A stretch of DNA of 64,000 nucleotides from Rahnella inusitata (lineage in GTDB: Bacteria; Pseudomonadota; Gammaproteobacteria; Enterobacterales; Enterobacteriaceae): assembly GCF_003263515.1 (NCBI RefSeq), contig NZ_JYDE01000006.1, positions 62,001-126,000 on the forward strand, read 5' to 3'. The position numbers and the translations under genes are program-made. The notes under the pieces are model-generated. The model saw only the letters and a program-made list of their open reading frames with translations. It ran no database searches and was not told where the DNA came from. Below are positions 8,023 through 19,639 of the stretch, one piece after another. How positions within the stretch are numbered: the first letter of the stretch is position 1; the number at the start of each line of letters is the position of its first letter.

Positions 8023-8769
8023 TTAACCCGCCAGCGCCTGACGCTTACCCAGCGCGCCGACGAAGGCCAGCAGTAATCCCTGACTGAGCGGTGTTTCGCT
8101 AAGTTGCTGAGCCTGATGGGTAAAGTCCACGCTGTCGTCTTCGGCAATGGAGCCGAGCCACGACAGATAGGTTTTCATCACCGCCAGACTGAATTCAGGA
8201 TGGAACTGCGTGCTGATAGCATTCGGGCCGTAGCGCAAGATCTGATGCGGATCGTGCAGCGTTTTCGCCAGAACCGTCGCCCTCGCCGGGGGCGTCACCA
8301 CGGTTTGCAGATGGATAAGATTCGCGGCGAACTGCGCCGGCAGCTGCGACACCAGCGGATCGAGATGCCCGGCGGGCGTCAGCGTGACCTCGTGGGTACC
8401 GACTTCAATGCCCTGCGGATGGTAATCCACCTCGCCGCCCAGCGCGTAGGCCATCAGCTGGTGTCCGTAGCAGGCGCCAAACATCGGCAATTCCTGCAAC
8501 ATGCCCAGACGTACCCAGTCTGCAGCCTCCTCGCTCCACGCCAGATGCTCGGTCACCATGCTGCGCGAACCGGTAATAATCGCACCGCAATACTGGTCTG
8601 GCGGCAGCGGGCGTTCACCAGCCTGTAAATCGACAATCACCACCTGCTGCGGATCGATATCGCCCTGACGAATAAACATCTGCGGGAAATTATCGTGCGC
8701 ACGACGGATAGGCTCCGGTGCGTGACCGGTTTGCAAAATCAACAACGGCTTCGGACTGGATGCAGTCAT
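8023..8769 (-). CDS. Class I glutamine amidotransferase
   Basis: This 248-residue stand-alone class I glutamine amidotransferase is of the YfeJ/GuaA-N type. The nucleophile elbow GACYGHQ gives Cys100, and QFHPE gives His190 and Glu192, completing the Cys-His-Glu triad. Such proteins hydrolyse glutamine to release ammonia for an acceptor, but no synthetase domain or obvious partner gene is adjacent, so the acceptor is unknown. It is transcribed in the same direction as alx and ygjR, 26 bp after ygjR ends. It is not part of the E. coli alx-ygjR arrangement, so it looks like an insertion. Confidence 0.85.
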   Translation of the reverse strand: MTASSPKPLLILQTGHAPEPIRRAHDNFPQMFIRQGDIDPQQVVIVDLQAGERPLPPDQYCGAIITGSRSMVTEHLAWSEEAADWVRLGMLQELPMFGACYGHQLMAYALGGEVDYHPQGIEVGTHEVTLTPAGHLDPLVSQLPAQFAANLIHLQTVVTPPARATVLAKTLHDPHQILRYGPNAISTQFHPEFSLAVMKTYLSWLGSIAEDDSVDFTHQAQQLSETPLSQGLLLAFVGALGKRQALAG

Positions 8770-8795
8770 CGGTGACTCCCGAATTGCGACAAAGG

Positions 8796-9782
8796 TTAAG
8801 GCTGATGGTCAGCAGGGAATACCACACCGGTCTGACGGCGGATCTCCGTCAATACTTTGGCGGTGATGCGCGACACTTCCAGCCCCGGATGGGCGACAAA
8901 CTGGTTATCCACCAGAATTGCAAAAGTTTCCGCTTCATACAGCATGGTATTGATGTGCTGCGGCTGCGTCAGATCCAGCTTCTGGCTGCCGCGCGGCGTC
9001 AGGCTGAGCGTCTGGCATTCGGACAGTTTTTCCATCTGCAAGGTGCCTTCTTCGCCCTGAATTTCGCTCGGCAGATGGGAATCGCTGATTTTGGAATGGT
9101 TGATAACCACTTCGAAGTCGTCGGCATACGCCAGGATCACCGTGCCCTGACCGTCCACGCCGCTTTCCAGCAGGGTCGCCGTGGCAGTGACCGACTCCGG
9201 CTCGCCAAACAGCGCGATGGTACTGGCCAGACAGTAATAGCCGATATCCATGATTGATCCGTTGGAAAACGCCGGATTAAAGGTATTCGGGTTCTCACCG
9301 GCCAGATAACGCGGATAACGTGACGAATATTGGCAGTAGTTGAAAATAGCTTTACGCAGCTTACCAATGCGGTTCAGCGCGCCCTTCATGTGCAGGAAAT
9401 TTGGCAGATAGGCCGTTTTAAACGCTTCGAACAGCACGACGTTATTTTCTTTCGCGCAGGCTATCAGGCTTTCAGCCTCGGCCAGATTGGAGGCCAGCGG
9501 CTTTTCACAAATCACGTGTTTTTTATGGCGCAGGAACAACAGCGACTGCTGGCAGTGCAGGGAATTCGGGCTTGCGATATACACGGCGTCAATGACATCA
9601 GAGGCGGCCATTTCGTCCAGTGAATCAAAGAAGTGCCCGACCGGATAATCCTCACCCAGCTTTTTGGCACCTTCCAGCGTACGTGAATAAATCGCCGTCA
9701 GTTTCATCTTGCCGCTTTCGTGCGCAGCATCAATAAAGCGTTGGGTGATCCAATTAGTTCCGACTACCGCAAACCGAATCAT
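8796..9782 (-). CDS. ygjR: YgjR, Gfo/Idh/MocA-family oxidoreductase
   Basis: This 328-residue NAD(P)-dependent oxidoreductase is collinear with E. coli YgjR. The N-terminal Rossmann fold starts MIRFAVVGTNWIT, and the family motif EKPLASN follows near residue 94. The C-terminal alpha/beta domain probably binds a sugar or inositol-like substrate; the substrate is not known. It sits between ygjP and the amidotransferase, in the E. coli-like order alx-ygjR-ygjP-rlmG-fadH. Confidence 0.92.
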   Translation of the reverse strand: MIRFAVVGTNWITQRFIDAAHESGKMKLTAIYSRTLEGAKKLGEDYPVGHFFDSLDEMAASDVIDAVYIASPNSLHCQQSLLFLRHKKHVICEKPLASNLAEAESLIACAKENNVVLFEAFKTAYLPNFLHMKGALNRIGKLRKAIFNYCQYSSRYPRYLAGENPNTFNPAFSNGSIMDIGYYCLASTIALFGEPESVTATATLLESGVDGQGTVILAYADDFEVVINHSKISDSHLPSEIQGEEGTLQMEKLSECQTLSLTPRGSQKLDLTQPQHINTMLYEAETFAILVDNQFVAHPGLEVSRITAKVLTEIRRQTGVVFPADHQP

Positions 9783-9811
9783 GAGAAATCCCTATAGTTG
9801 GTAGTGAATTA

Positions 9812-10318
9812 TTATTGGTACAACTTACCGAATATTTCCAGATGCGTCAGGTACATGCGCGTATCGAATTCTAACTGATGATAGTCTGGCGTCATATGAC
9901 AGCACAGGCTGTAGAATGCTTTGTTGTGATCTTTTTCTTTCAGATGTGCCAGTTCGTGCACCACGATCATCTTCAGAAAGGCTTCCGGCGCGCTTTTAAA
10001 GACGGTCGCGACGCGGATTTCCGCTTTGGCTTTCAGCTTACCGCCCTGGATGCGCGATATGGCGGTGTGCAGCCCCAGCGCGTGTTTCATCACGTGGATT
10101 TTGTTGTCGTAGGCCACTTTACTTAACGGCGATGAACTGCGCAGAAACTGGTTCTTCAGGTCCAGCGTATACTGATAGAGCGATTTATCGGTGGTCAGCT
10201 CGTGCGGTTGCGGATATCGCGTCAGTAATACTTTACCTAAACGTTCCTGGTCGATTAACTGACGCACCTGAGCCTGAAGATGCTCGGGATAGCCTTGCAG
10301 ATAGGTCAATTCAGGCAT
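9812..10318 (-). CDS. ygjP: YgjP, M48/DUF45-type metalloprotein
   Basis: This 168-residue protein matches E. coli YgjP. The zinc signature HELAH is at residues 121-125 and a third ligand (H131 in KDHNKAF) follows, typical of the DUF45 or SprT-like metallopeptidase fold. A UTP pyrophosphatase activity has been reported for the E. coli protein; I treat that as known rather than shown here. It is divergent from rlmG across a 171-bp control region. Confidence 0.92.
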   Translation of the reverse strand: MPELTYLQGYPEHLQAQVRQLIDQERLGKVLLTRYPQPHELTTDKSLYQYTLDLKNQFLRSSSPLSKVAYDNKIHVMKHALGLHTAISRIQGGKLKAKAEIRVATVFKSAPEAFLKMIVVHELAHLKEKDHNKAFYSLCCHMTPDYHQLEFDTRMYLTHLEIFGKLYQ

Positions 10319-10489
10319 AACTGGTTGCTTTGTCTCTTATTGACGGGAAAAAGGTGCCGCAGCGATAAGCATGGATTTTGGCGCGATCGCAGGGATCCGG
10401 CAGATAAACCCCTTTTTAACTGAAAAAACATTTTACTGATAGCCCAATTTAGGGGATAAACAGCGCAAATTGAATATTGAGGAGGGCCA

Positions 10490-11641
10490 ATGAGCCAATT
10501 CGAAACCGAAGTAGGTGGTCAGTTGCTGCAACTGAGTCTGGAACGTTATCCGCAGGACGAAGCGGCAACGCAGTTGCAGGCCTGGGAAGCGGCCGATGAG
10601 TATCTGCTGCAAACCCTGAACACCGCTGAGCTCAATGGCCGTCCGCTGCTGATTTTCAACGATGCGTTTGGTGCGCTGGCCTGTGCGTTACAGGAGTTCA
10701 ATCCAACCAGCATCAATGACTCTTTCATGAGCCAGCTGGCGACGCGCCATAACCTGCGTCTGAACGGGTTTGATGAAGACGCCGTGGCCGCGCAAAGCAG
10801 CCTGGTGCCGTTGCCGATCAATCCGGGTCTGGTCATCATCAAAGTGCCAAAAACGCTGGCGCTGCTGGAACAGCAACTGCTGGCCCTGCGCGAAGTTGTA
10901 ACGCCTGAGACGCAGATCATCGCCGCGGCGAAAGCCCGTGATATCCACACCTCGACGCTACAATTGTTCGAGAAAATTCTTGGCCCGACCAAAACCAGTC
11001 TGGCGTGGAAAAAAGCGCGTCTGATCCACTGTGAAGCGACGCTGCCTGCGCAGGCAGCCGAACCGGTGATCGCAGAGTGGGCGCTGGATGAAACCGAATT
11101 CCGCATTTCCAACCACGCGAACGTGTTCTCACGTGGCGGTCTGGATATCGGCGCACGTTTCTTTATGCAACACCTGCCGGAAGGTATTGAAGGGCGTATG
11201 GTGGATTTAGGCTGCGGTAACGGCGTGATCGGCATGACTGCGCTGGCACTGAACCCGGATGCCGAAATGCTGTTCGTGGATGAATCCTACATGGCGGTGG
11301 AATCGAGCCGCATCAACGTCGAAAACAATTTGCCGCAGGATGTCAGCCGCTGTCATTTCGAAGTGAATAACATGCTGGCCGGTGTTGAGCGCGAAACGCT
11401 GGACGCGGTGCTGTGTAACCCGCCATTCCATCAGGGCGCCGTGGTCAGTGATGACACCGCATGGCGTATGTTCTGTGATGCCAAACGTTGCCTGCAAACC
11501 GGCGGTGAACTGCGTATCGTCGGCAACCGTCATCTTGATTACTACCAGAAACTGCGCCGGTTGTTCGGTAACTGCACCACCATCGCCACCAACCAGAAGT
11601 TCGTGATTCTGCGTGCGGTGAAGACGGCGTCGCAGCATTGA
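10490..11641 (+). CDS. rlmG: RlmG, 23S rRNA m2G1835 methyltransferase
   Basis: This 383-residue enzyme methylates the exocyclic amine of G1835 in 23S rRNA using S-adenosylmethionine. An N-terminal methyltransferase-like domain without a catalytic motif precedes the active C-terminal domain. That domain shows the SAM site [11 protein letters not shown] (from about residue 239) and the catalytic NPPF motif at residue 310. A GAGGAGG site lies 7 bp before the ATG. The gene converges on fadH, as in E. coli. Confidence 0.95.
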   Translation: MSQFETEVGGQLLQLSLERYPQDEAATQLQAWEAADEYLLQTLNTAELNGRPLLIFNDAFGALACALQEFNPTSINDSFMSQLATRHNLRLNGFDEDAVAAQSSLVPLPINPGLVIIKVPKTLALLEQQLLALREVVTPETQIIAAAKARDIHTSTLQLFEKILGPTKTSLAWKKARLIHCEATLPAQAAEPVIAEWALDETEFRISNHANVFSRGGLDIGARFFMQHLPEGIEGRMVDLGCGNGVIGMTALALNPDAEMLFVDESYMAVESSRINVENNLPQDVSRCHFEVNNMLAGVERETLDAVLCNPPFHQGAVVSDDTAWRMFCDAKRCLQTGGELRIVGNRHLDYYQKLRRLFGNCTTIATNQKFVILRAVKTASQH

Positions 11642-11660
11642 TTTGAATGACATTCTCAAT

Positions 11661-11688
11661 AAAAAAGCCGCTCACGCGGCTTTTTTTT
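11661..11688. terminator. Bidirectional terminator, rlmG/fadH
   Basis: A perfect inverted repeat AAAAAAGCCGC-N4-GCGGCTTTTTT, with an A tract on the left and a T tract on the right, lies between the two convergent genes. Confidence 0.92.
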
Positions 11689-11701
11689 CGTCTGTACTTT
11701 C

Positions 11702-13747
<2,046 letters not shown>

Positions 13748-13749
13748 TT

Positions 13750-13766
13750 AAGTGGTCGGAGGAGAT
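13750..13766. promoter_or_regulatory. Possible FadR site before fadH
   Basis: The 17-mer AAGTGGTCGGAGGAGAT agrees with the FadR operator AACTGGTCNGACCAGTT at about 12 of 17 positions. It lies 12 bp upstream of the fadH start codon. The right half-site is poor, so this is only a candidate. Confidence 0.35.
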
Positions 13767-13817
13767 GAATTCAATTTAGCGGGTGGCGGAAGAATTGGAA
13801 AGCGGCTGCGCAATGAT

Positions 13818-13833
13818 TGTGACGCATATCACT
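13818..13833. promoter_or_regulatory. CRP site between fadH and rpfF
   Basis: TGTGACGCATATCACT has a perfect left half (TGTGA), a 6-bp spacer and a 4/5 right half (TCACT). It lies 80 bp upstream of fadH and 300 bp upstream of rpfF. Control of fadH by cAMP-CRP is the simpler reading. Confidence 0.6.
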
Positions 13834-14132
13834 CTGGCTAAAATCGGGAAGGTTTATTTACGCTTCCTCATATTATTAATCGGGTTTATTTAATTAAAAA
13901 GAATATTACTGAGGAGGCGAATTATTACGTTGTAGCAGAGAAATTGATTCTTTCACTGTTTTTACACAACATTGATTAGATGCAGGTTGTTTATTTTTAA
14001 CATTTTTTTCCTGACTCATGCTCGTTAGGAATAATCTTATAAAAACAACTGGAATCGATTCAGTTCGGGTTAGAGCTGGACTAGGCTGGAGCTGCTTCAC
14101 CCTAAATTTCAATTCTAACCTGGATATATACT

Positions 14133-14999
14133 ATGAATCTTATTGACCATACAGCCTGCCGTCCGTTTACCGAAGCCGGGCATTTGTCGCAAATTGCTGC
14201 CTATTATGAAGAAGGCCGTAATGTCATGTGGATGATGCTCAGGTCTTATCCACGTCCTTGTTTTAATCAGGAGCTTATCGAAGACATCATGACGCTCACC
14301 TACGCCGCGAAAGCGTCCGGGCTGCGTTTCGATTTTTGGGTAACCGGTTCGTTGGTGCCCAACATGTATAACGTGGGAGGTGATCTCAGCTTCTTTGTGG
14401 ATTCTATCGTCAATAATAAGCGCGAAGCGTTGCGTGCCTACGCCAGAGCCTGTGTGGACTGCGTACACGCCGCTGCGCGCGGATTTGATGTCGGTGCTAT
14501 CAGTTTATCGATGATCGAGGGAACCGCGCTTGGCGGCGGGTTTGAAGCGGCGCTGGCGCACCATTACGTGCTGGCGCAGAACACGGCCCGCATGGGGTTC
14601 CCGGAAATCGCGTTTAACCTGTTCCCCGGCATGGGCGGTTATTCACTGGTGTCACGAAAAGCCGGCATGCGGCTCGCGGAGGAGCTGATTACCACCGGCG
14701 AATCGCATACGGCGGAGTGGTTTGAAAGCCGGGGGCTAGTCGATATCTTGTTCCAGCCCGGTGAGGCATTCAACGCCACCCGTACCTTTATGGATACGTT
14801 GCGGCCCAAGCTCAACGGGATCAGGGCGATGATCCGGGCGCGTCAGCGTGTGTTGCAGCTATCGCGCTCGGAACTGATGGATATCACGGAGGACTGGGTG
14901 GATGCCGCATTTACGCTGGAGGAGAAGGATCTGAGTTACATGGAGCGGCTGGTCATGCTGCAAAACCGGCATACGGCGTCCTTGCGTAAAACCGGCTAG
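14133..14999 (+). CDS. rpfF: RpfF, DSF-family signal synthase
   Basis: This 288-residue crotonase-fold enzyme makes diffusible signal factors (cis-2-unsaturated fatty acids) by dehydrating 3-hydroxyacyl-ACP and cleaving the thioester. The two glutamates needed in Xanthomonas RpfF are conserved with the same 20-residue spacing: E138 in GGGFEAAL and E158 in GFPEIAF. The oxyanion-hole loop YNVGGDLSFF (79-88) and FPGMGGYS are also typical. It is longer than ordinary enoyl-CoA hydratases at the N terminus, as RpfF is. It converges on rpfR, leaving 29 bp between them. The ribosome binding site is weak. Confidence 0.9.
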   Translation: MNLIDHTACRPFTEAGHLSQIAAYYEEGRNVMWMMLRSYPRPCFNQELIEDIMTLTYAAKASGLRFDFWVTGSLVPNMYNVGGDLSFFVDSIVNNKREALRAYARACVDCVHAAARGFDVGAISLSMIEGTALGGGFEAALAHHYVLAQNTARMGFPEIAFNLFPGMGGYSLVSRKAGMRLAEELITTGESHTAEWFESRGLVDILFQPGEAFNATRTFMDTLRPKLNGIRAMIRARQRVLQLSRSELMDITEDWVDAAFTLEEKDLSYMERLVMLQNRHTASLRKTG

Positions 15000-15028
15000 C
15001 AGCAGGCAGAAAAAGCCCGTCACTGGCG

Positions 15029-17047
15029 CTATTTCTGTTTTGCTTTATGTTTAAAAACATTGGGTGAAGCAACGTTTTTATCATCAAGCCAGTGCTCCAG
15101 CTCAATCGCGGGCATTGGCTTGGCGTAAAGAAAGCCCTGTTTGCTGTCTACCCCGATTTCATCGATAAGCTTCTCTTCTTCCGCTGTTTCCACGCCTTCT
15201 GCCACGACGGTCAGTTGCAATGTTTTTGCCACCGCCACAATCGCCCGAACCAGCGCCTGCGAAACCGGATCGTCATTGATCCCACGAACAAAGCTCTGAT
15301 CCAGCTTGATGCAGTCCAGCGGAATACGCGCCAGCTGTGACAGTGAAGAGTACCCGGTTCCGAAATCATCCAGATGCACCTGCGCACCCAGCTTGTGCAG
15401 CTGATTGATCATCGCCACGGCTGCATTTTCATCTTCTACCAGACAGCTTTCTGTCAGCTCAAAATCCATCAGGCAGCCCTTCATGCCCGAGGCTTTCATC
15501 GCTTCGGCGAGCGTGGTGATAAAGGAGCCGTTATTAAGCTGACGGCCTGAAAGATTCACCGCCACCCGCAGATTGAGGCCTTTTTTCTGCCATTCCGTTG
15601 CCTGACGTGTTGCGGTTTCGATCACCCATTTGCCGAGCGGTGTGATAAGCCCGGATTCTTCGGCGTAAGGGATAAAGCTTTGCGGCTGAATCAGCCCGCG
15701 TTCCGGTGACTGCCAGCGCAGCAGAGCCTCGACACTGTTGACCGCCCCGTACAGCGAGACTTTCGGCTGGTAATAGAGCACCAGCTGATCTTTATCGGCC
15801 AGCGCCTTTCGCAAATGTGTGTCAAGCCACATATATTCGGCGGCTTTCTGATTCATTTCCGGCGAGAAAACGCAGTAAGAGTTTTTGCCTTTTTCCTTCG
15901 CCACGTACATGGCGGTGTCTGCGTTTTGCAGCAGAGTATCGCCGTCGATGCCGTGTTCCGGGCAGAGGGCGATCCCGCCGGAACAGCCGGTATACACTTC
16001 GATAAGTCCGATGCGAAACGGCATACTCAGACGATGTAAAACCCGCTGGCTCAGCGATTCCAGCGTTTTGATTTCAGCGTGGGTACTGAGAATAATAAAT
16101 TCATCGCCCCCGAGCCGGGCAAGCTTATCGTTGGTTGAGAGGCAATCCTGTATGGCATCGGATACCGCGCGCAGCAGGTGGTCACCAAACATGTGCCCGT
16201 AAGCATCGTTCACTTTTTTGAAGTTATCGAGATCAAGATAAATCAGCCCGACTTTATTCTCCCCCCGGTCTTTCAGCGCGGTGGCCAGAGATTCCTGCAA
16301 CGCGTTGCGGTTGGCGAAGCCGGTGACAAGATCGGTATTGGCGAGAACGCGTAACCGTTCCTGCGCTTTACGTTCGTCGGTAATGTCAGACCCCGAGCAG
16401 ATCAGATATTTTTGCTGCTTGCCGCTGCCACTGTGGACGAATTTATTGCGGAACAGAAACAGACGCTGGCCCTTAACGGTGTTGATCCAGCGTTCTACTT
16501 CATAGGATTGCTGATGCTGAAAGAAGCTGGTGATGTTCTGGCGTGAGGCCAGACCTTCTTCCATCGACATGAATAAATCGTATGCGCTGCGCCCGATGAC
16601 ATCGACTTCGCGCAGGCCGGTGTACTCTTCGCTCAGCCGGTTAAAACGGTGGATTTTGCCTTCCTGATCGATAATCACGATTACGGAATTCGCCTCAGAA
16701 ACCACCTGTTCGGCAAACGTCAGCCCGACTTCTAAATCATGTGCGACGGATTCGGTGTCCTGATATGCCGATGCGGTGCCCGCCCAGACCTGACTGTCAA
16801 TTTTGCGGCCCACCAGATACAGGCGAACGGAGGATCCGAACAGCGTAATGTCCAGCGTGAAACTTGAGGTGATCCCGGTCAGTTGTCGGATCTTTCCTGC
16901 CTGCCATTGCGTCAGGGAGATGGCGACGTTGACGATGCCTTTCTCAGCAGATAACTCCAGTGCATTGCTGTCTGAACCCAGTCGCCAGTATGGGCGGGGC
17001 GTACCGAAATGCAGGTACAGGATGGAGGCATCTTGTGAGTCGACCAT
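15029..17047 (-). CDS. rpfR: RpfR, DSF receptor with PAS-GGDEF-EAL domains
   Basis: This 672-residue protein fits RpfR, the receptor that binds cis-2-dodecenoic acid through its PAS domain and then degrades cyclic di-GMP. Residues 1-95 form the RpfF-interaction (FI) domain (FGTPRPYWRL, then SDSNAL). PAS spans about 105-225. GGDEF spans 233-400 with an intact RLGGDEF (311-317) and no obvious RxxD inhibitory site. EAL spans 410-655 with EALLRW at 440-445 and DDFGTGYSS at 560-568. The ATG at 17047 has GGAG upstream; an in-frame ATG 45 codons earlier is unlikely. Adjacency to rpfF confirms the pairing. Confidence 0.92.
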   Translation of the reverse strand: MVDSQDASILYLHFGTPRPYWRLGSDSNALELSAEKGIVNVAISLTQWQAGKIRQLTGITSSFTLDITLFGSSVRLYLVGRKIDSQVWAGTASAYQDTESVAHDLEVGLTFAEQVVSEANSVIVIIDQEGKIHRFNRLSEEYTGLREVDVIGRSAYDLFMSMEEGLASRQNITSFFQHQQSYEVERWINTVKGQRLFLFRNKFVHSGSGKQQKYLICSGSDITDERKAQERLRVLANTDLVTGFANRNALQESLATALKDRGENKVGLIYLDLDNFKKVNDAYGHMFGDHLLRAVSDAIQDCLSTNDKLARLGGDEFIILSTHAEIKTLESLSQRVLHRLSMPFRIGLIEVYTGCSGGIALCPEHGIDGDTLLQNADTAMYVAKEKGKNSYCVFSPEMNQKAAEYMWLDTHLRKALADKDQLVLYYQPKVSLYGAVNSVEALLRWQSPERGLIQPQSFIPYAEESGLITPLGKWVIETATRQATEWQKKGLNLRVAVNLSGRQLNNGSFITTLAEAMKASGMKGCLMDFELTESCLVEDENAAVAMINQLHKLGAQVHLDDFGTGYSSLSQLARIPLDCIKLDQSFVRGINDDPVSQALVRAIVAVAKTLQLTVVAEGVETAEEEKLIDEIGVDSKQGFLYAKPMPAIELEHWLDDKNVASPNVFKHKAKQK

Positions 17048-17297
17048 GAATGTTTCTCCGCAAAGAACGCAAAACGCCGGCTTTGTGCGAACCTGGCGAC
17101 AGTCAGCACAGACGGAGCTTACTCTGTTGAGCCCACTCGCAACGCTCCGCATCCGGCGGATAAAGGCAAAAGGGCATAACACATTGAAATTAAGGTTAGC
17201 AACTGTCCGTTATATATCCAGTCTGCGGACAGAAATTGCCATTGAGCACAGGGGCGCGAATTACCGTACGCCGTCAGTGCTCAACGGGCTTTTGACC

Positions 17298-17329
17298 GAT
17301 TTCCGGGCCTGGGTTCCGACCCGGAAATC
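17298..17329 (-). other. Hairpin after bglX
   Basis: A perfect 10-bp stem (GATTTCCGGG paired with CCCGGAAATC) lies 12 bp past the bglX stop codon. There is no proper T tract behind it in either direction, so it may be a 3'-end stabiliser or a weak terminator. Confidence 0.5.
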
Positions 17330-17341
17330 ACTTTCGATAAA

Positions 17342-19639
17342 TTACTTCAGCAGGAAACTGGTTTGCTTAACGTTCTGTGAATCCAGACCAATGAACACGT
17401 TGAATTTGCCGGGATCAGATGCCCATTTCAGCTGTTCGTTGTAGTAACGCAAATCCGGTTCATTGATAGTAAACGTCACGACTTTTTCCTCACCCGGTTG
17501 CAGTTCAACCTTTTCGAAGTTCTTCAGCTGTTTCACCGGACGGCTGATAGACGCGGTGACATCCTGCAAATACAGCTGCACGATGGTCGCTCCGCTGCGT
17601 TTACCGGTGTTTTTCACCGTCACGCTGGCGGTCAGCGGATGTTTGGCATCCATGGTGGTGGTCGACAGACTTACGTCAGAGACGCTGAAGTCGGTATAGC
17701 TCAGACCATAACCAAACGGGAACAGCGGGCCATTGGTGATATCGAAATAGCGGGTGGTGTATTTATCCGGGTGCTGCGGATTAAACGGACGGCCGGTATT
17801 AAGGAAGCTGTAATACAACGGGATCTGGCCGACTTCGCGCGGGAAGGTCATTGGCAGTTTGCCTGACGGGTTGTAATCGCCAAACAACACATCGGCAATT
17901 GCATGGCCGCCTTCGGTGCCGCTGAACCAGGTTTCGAGCATCGCGTCAGAAATTTCGTTTTCCCACGTCAGGGTCAGCGGACGGCCATTCATCAGAACGA
18001 TGACCAGCGGTTTGCCGGTCGCTTTCAGCGCTTTCAGCAGGTCACGCTGACTTTGCGGAATGTTCAGTTCAGAACGGCTGGACGCTTCGTGCGCCATACC
18101 TTGCGCTTCACCCACGACGGCGACGACAACGTCTGATTTCTCAGCCGTTTTCACCGCTTCGTCAATCATGTCCTGCGGCTTACGCGTGTCGTTGATGACC
18201 TGTTTGTCGTAAGAGTTGAGGAAATCCACCATGGCCTGATCGTCGGTGACGTTAGCGCCGCGTGCGTACAGCACGTTGCCTTTATCGCCGAGGACGTCTT
18301 TCATGCCCTGCAGGACGGTCACGGCCTGCGCGGCTTTACCCGCCGCCGACCAGCTGCCCATTACGTCACGTTTGCTGTCAGCCAGCGGGCCAATCACCGC
18401 GATGGTGCCTGATTTGTGCAACGGCAAGGTTTGGTTGTTGTTTTTCAGCAGCACCAGCGAGGTACGCGCCACTTCACGCGCTTCGGTGCGATGCAGACGA
18501 CTTTCGGCATTGGTATCCGCCGGGTCGCTGGAGGCCGGGCCTAAATGACGGTACTCATCCACAAACAGGCCCATGTCCCATTTGGCCGCGAGTACATCAC
18601 GCACGGCACGGTCGATGTCATTCTGGCTGACCAGCCCGTCGGCGAGTAATCCTTTCAGATACTTACCGTACATGTTGTCGGCCATGTCCATATCGACACC
18701 GGCTTTCAGCGCCATGGCCGCTGCCTGACGATCGTCTTCTGCCACGCCGTGTTTGACCAGGCCGCCGATCGCGCCGTGATCGCTGACGGTCAGACCTTTG
18801 AATTGCCAGTCGTCACGCAGAATATCTTTCAGCAGCCAGGTATTGGAGGTCGCCGGTACGCCGTTAACGCTGTTGAGCGCAATCATCACGCCGCCCGCGC
18901 CCGCATCCACTGCGGCTTTGTACGGTGGCATATAGTCGTTGAACATGCGGGTCAGGCTCATGTCCACGGTGTTGTATTCGCGGCCGCCTTCAACAGCGCC
19001 ATACAGCGCGTAGTGTTTGACGTTGGCCATCACGGCGTCTGGCCCTGACGGGTCTTTGCCCTGATAACCGGTGACCATCTCATGTGCAAGGCGCGACGTC
19101 AGATAGGTGTCTTCACCGAAACCTTCAGAAACGCGCCCCCAGCGTGGATCACGGGTGACATCCACCATCGGTGAGAAGGTCATGTTCAGGCCATCGGCGG
19201 CGGTCTCTTTGGCAGAAATCCTGGCGCTGGTGGCGACGGCGCTCATATCCCAACTGGCGGCGAGGCCGAGGCTAATCGGGAAAATCGTGCGCTGACCGTG
19301 AACGACGTCATAGGCATAAAAAGGTGGGATCTTCAGACGGCTGTTTTTCACTTCATCCTGAAGCCGACGGATATCGGGTTTGGTGACGGTGTTAAACACG
19401 CCCCCGACTTTGCCCGCGCGGATATCTGCCATGATGGCTTCTTTCGGATAATCCGTCCCGACGGTCACCAGATTCAACTGCCCGATTTTTTCATCGAGGG
19501 TCATTTTTTTCATCAGATCGGCAATGAACGCATTGCGCTCTTTGACCTGATTTTGGGGGATACCTGCCGTTTCAACCGCCAGTGCAGAAGCAGAGCTTAC
19601 CAGTAATACAAACGCGCCAAGCATGTGATGCGTATTCAT
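17342..19639 (-). CDS. bglX: BglX, periplasmic GH3 beta-glucosidase
   Basis: This 765-residue enzyme has the same length as E. coli BglX. A signal peptide (about residues 1-20) directs it to the periplasm, where it would hydrolyse beta-glucosides. The GH3 nucleophile lies in TVSDHGAI, followed by the alpha/beta sandwich domain (VVAVVGEAQGMAHEASSR) and a C-terminal fibronectin-III-like domain. The start MNTHH was chosen because AAGGAA precedes it and it begins the signal peptide; an ATG 11 codons earlier is also in frame. It stands alone between rpfR and yjcB. Confidence 0.95.
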   Translation of the reverse strand: MNTHHMLGAFVLLVSSASALAVETAGIPQNQVKERNAFIADLMKKMTLDEKIGQLNLVTVGTDYPKEAIMADIRAGKVGGVFNTVTKPDIRRLQDEVKNSRLKIPPFYAYDVVHGQRTIFPISLGLAASWDMSAVATSARISAKETAADGLNMTFSPMVDVTRDPRWGRVSEGFGEDTYLTSRLAHEMVTGYQGKDPSGPDAVMANVKHYALYGAVEGGREYNTVDMSLTRMFNDYMPPYKAAVDAGAGGVMIALNSVNGVPATSNTWLLKDILRDDWQFKGLTVSDHGAIGGLVKHGVAEDDRQAAAMALKAGVDMDMADNMYGKYLKGLLADGLVSQNDIDRAVRDVLAAKWDMGLFVDEYRHLGPASSDPADTNAESRLHRTEAREVARTSLVLLKNNNQTLPLHKSGTIAVIGPLADSKRDVMGSWSAAGKAAQAVTVLQGMKDVLGDKGNVLYARGANVTDDQAMVDFLNSYDKQVINDTRKPQDMIDEAVKTAEKSDVVVAVVGEAQGMAHEASSRSELNIPQSQRDLLKALKATGKPLVIVLMNGRPLTLTWENEISDAMLETWFSGTEGGHAIADVLFGDYNPSGKLPMTFPREVGQIPLYYSFLNTGRPFNPQHPDKYTTRYFDITNGPLFPFGYGLSYTDFSVSDVSLSTTTMDAKHPLTASVTVKNTGKRSGATIVQLYLQDVTASISRPVKQLKNFEKVELQPGEEKVVTFTINEPDLRYYNEQLKWASDPGKFNVFIGLDSQNVKQTSFLLK

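Noticed and set aside
13906-14112. A 68-codon minus-strand ORF between fadH and rpfF
   Set aside because: No recognisable family, no clear ribosome binding site, and it lies in an AT-rich control region.
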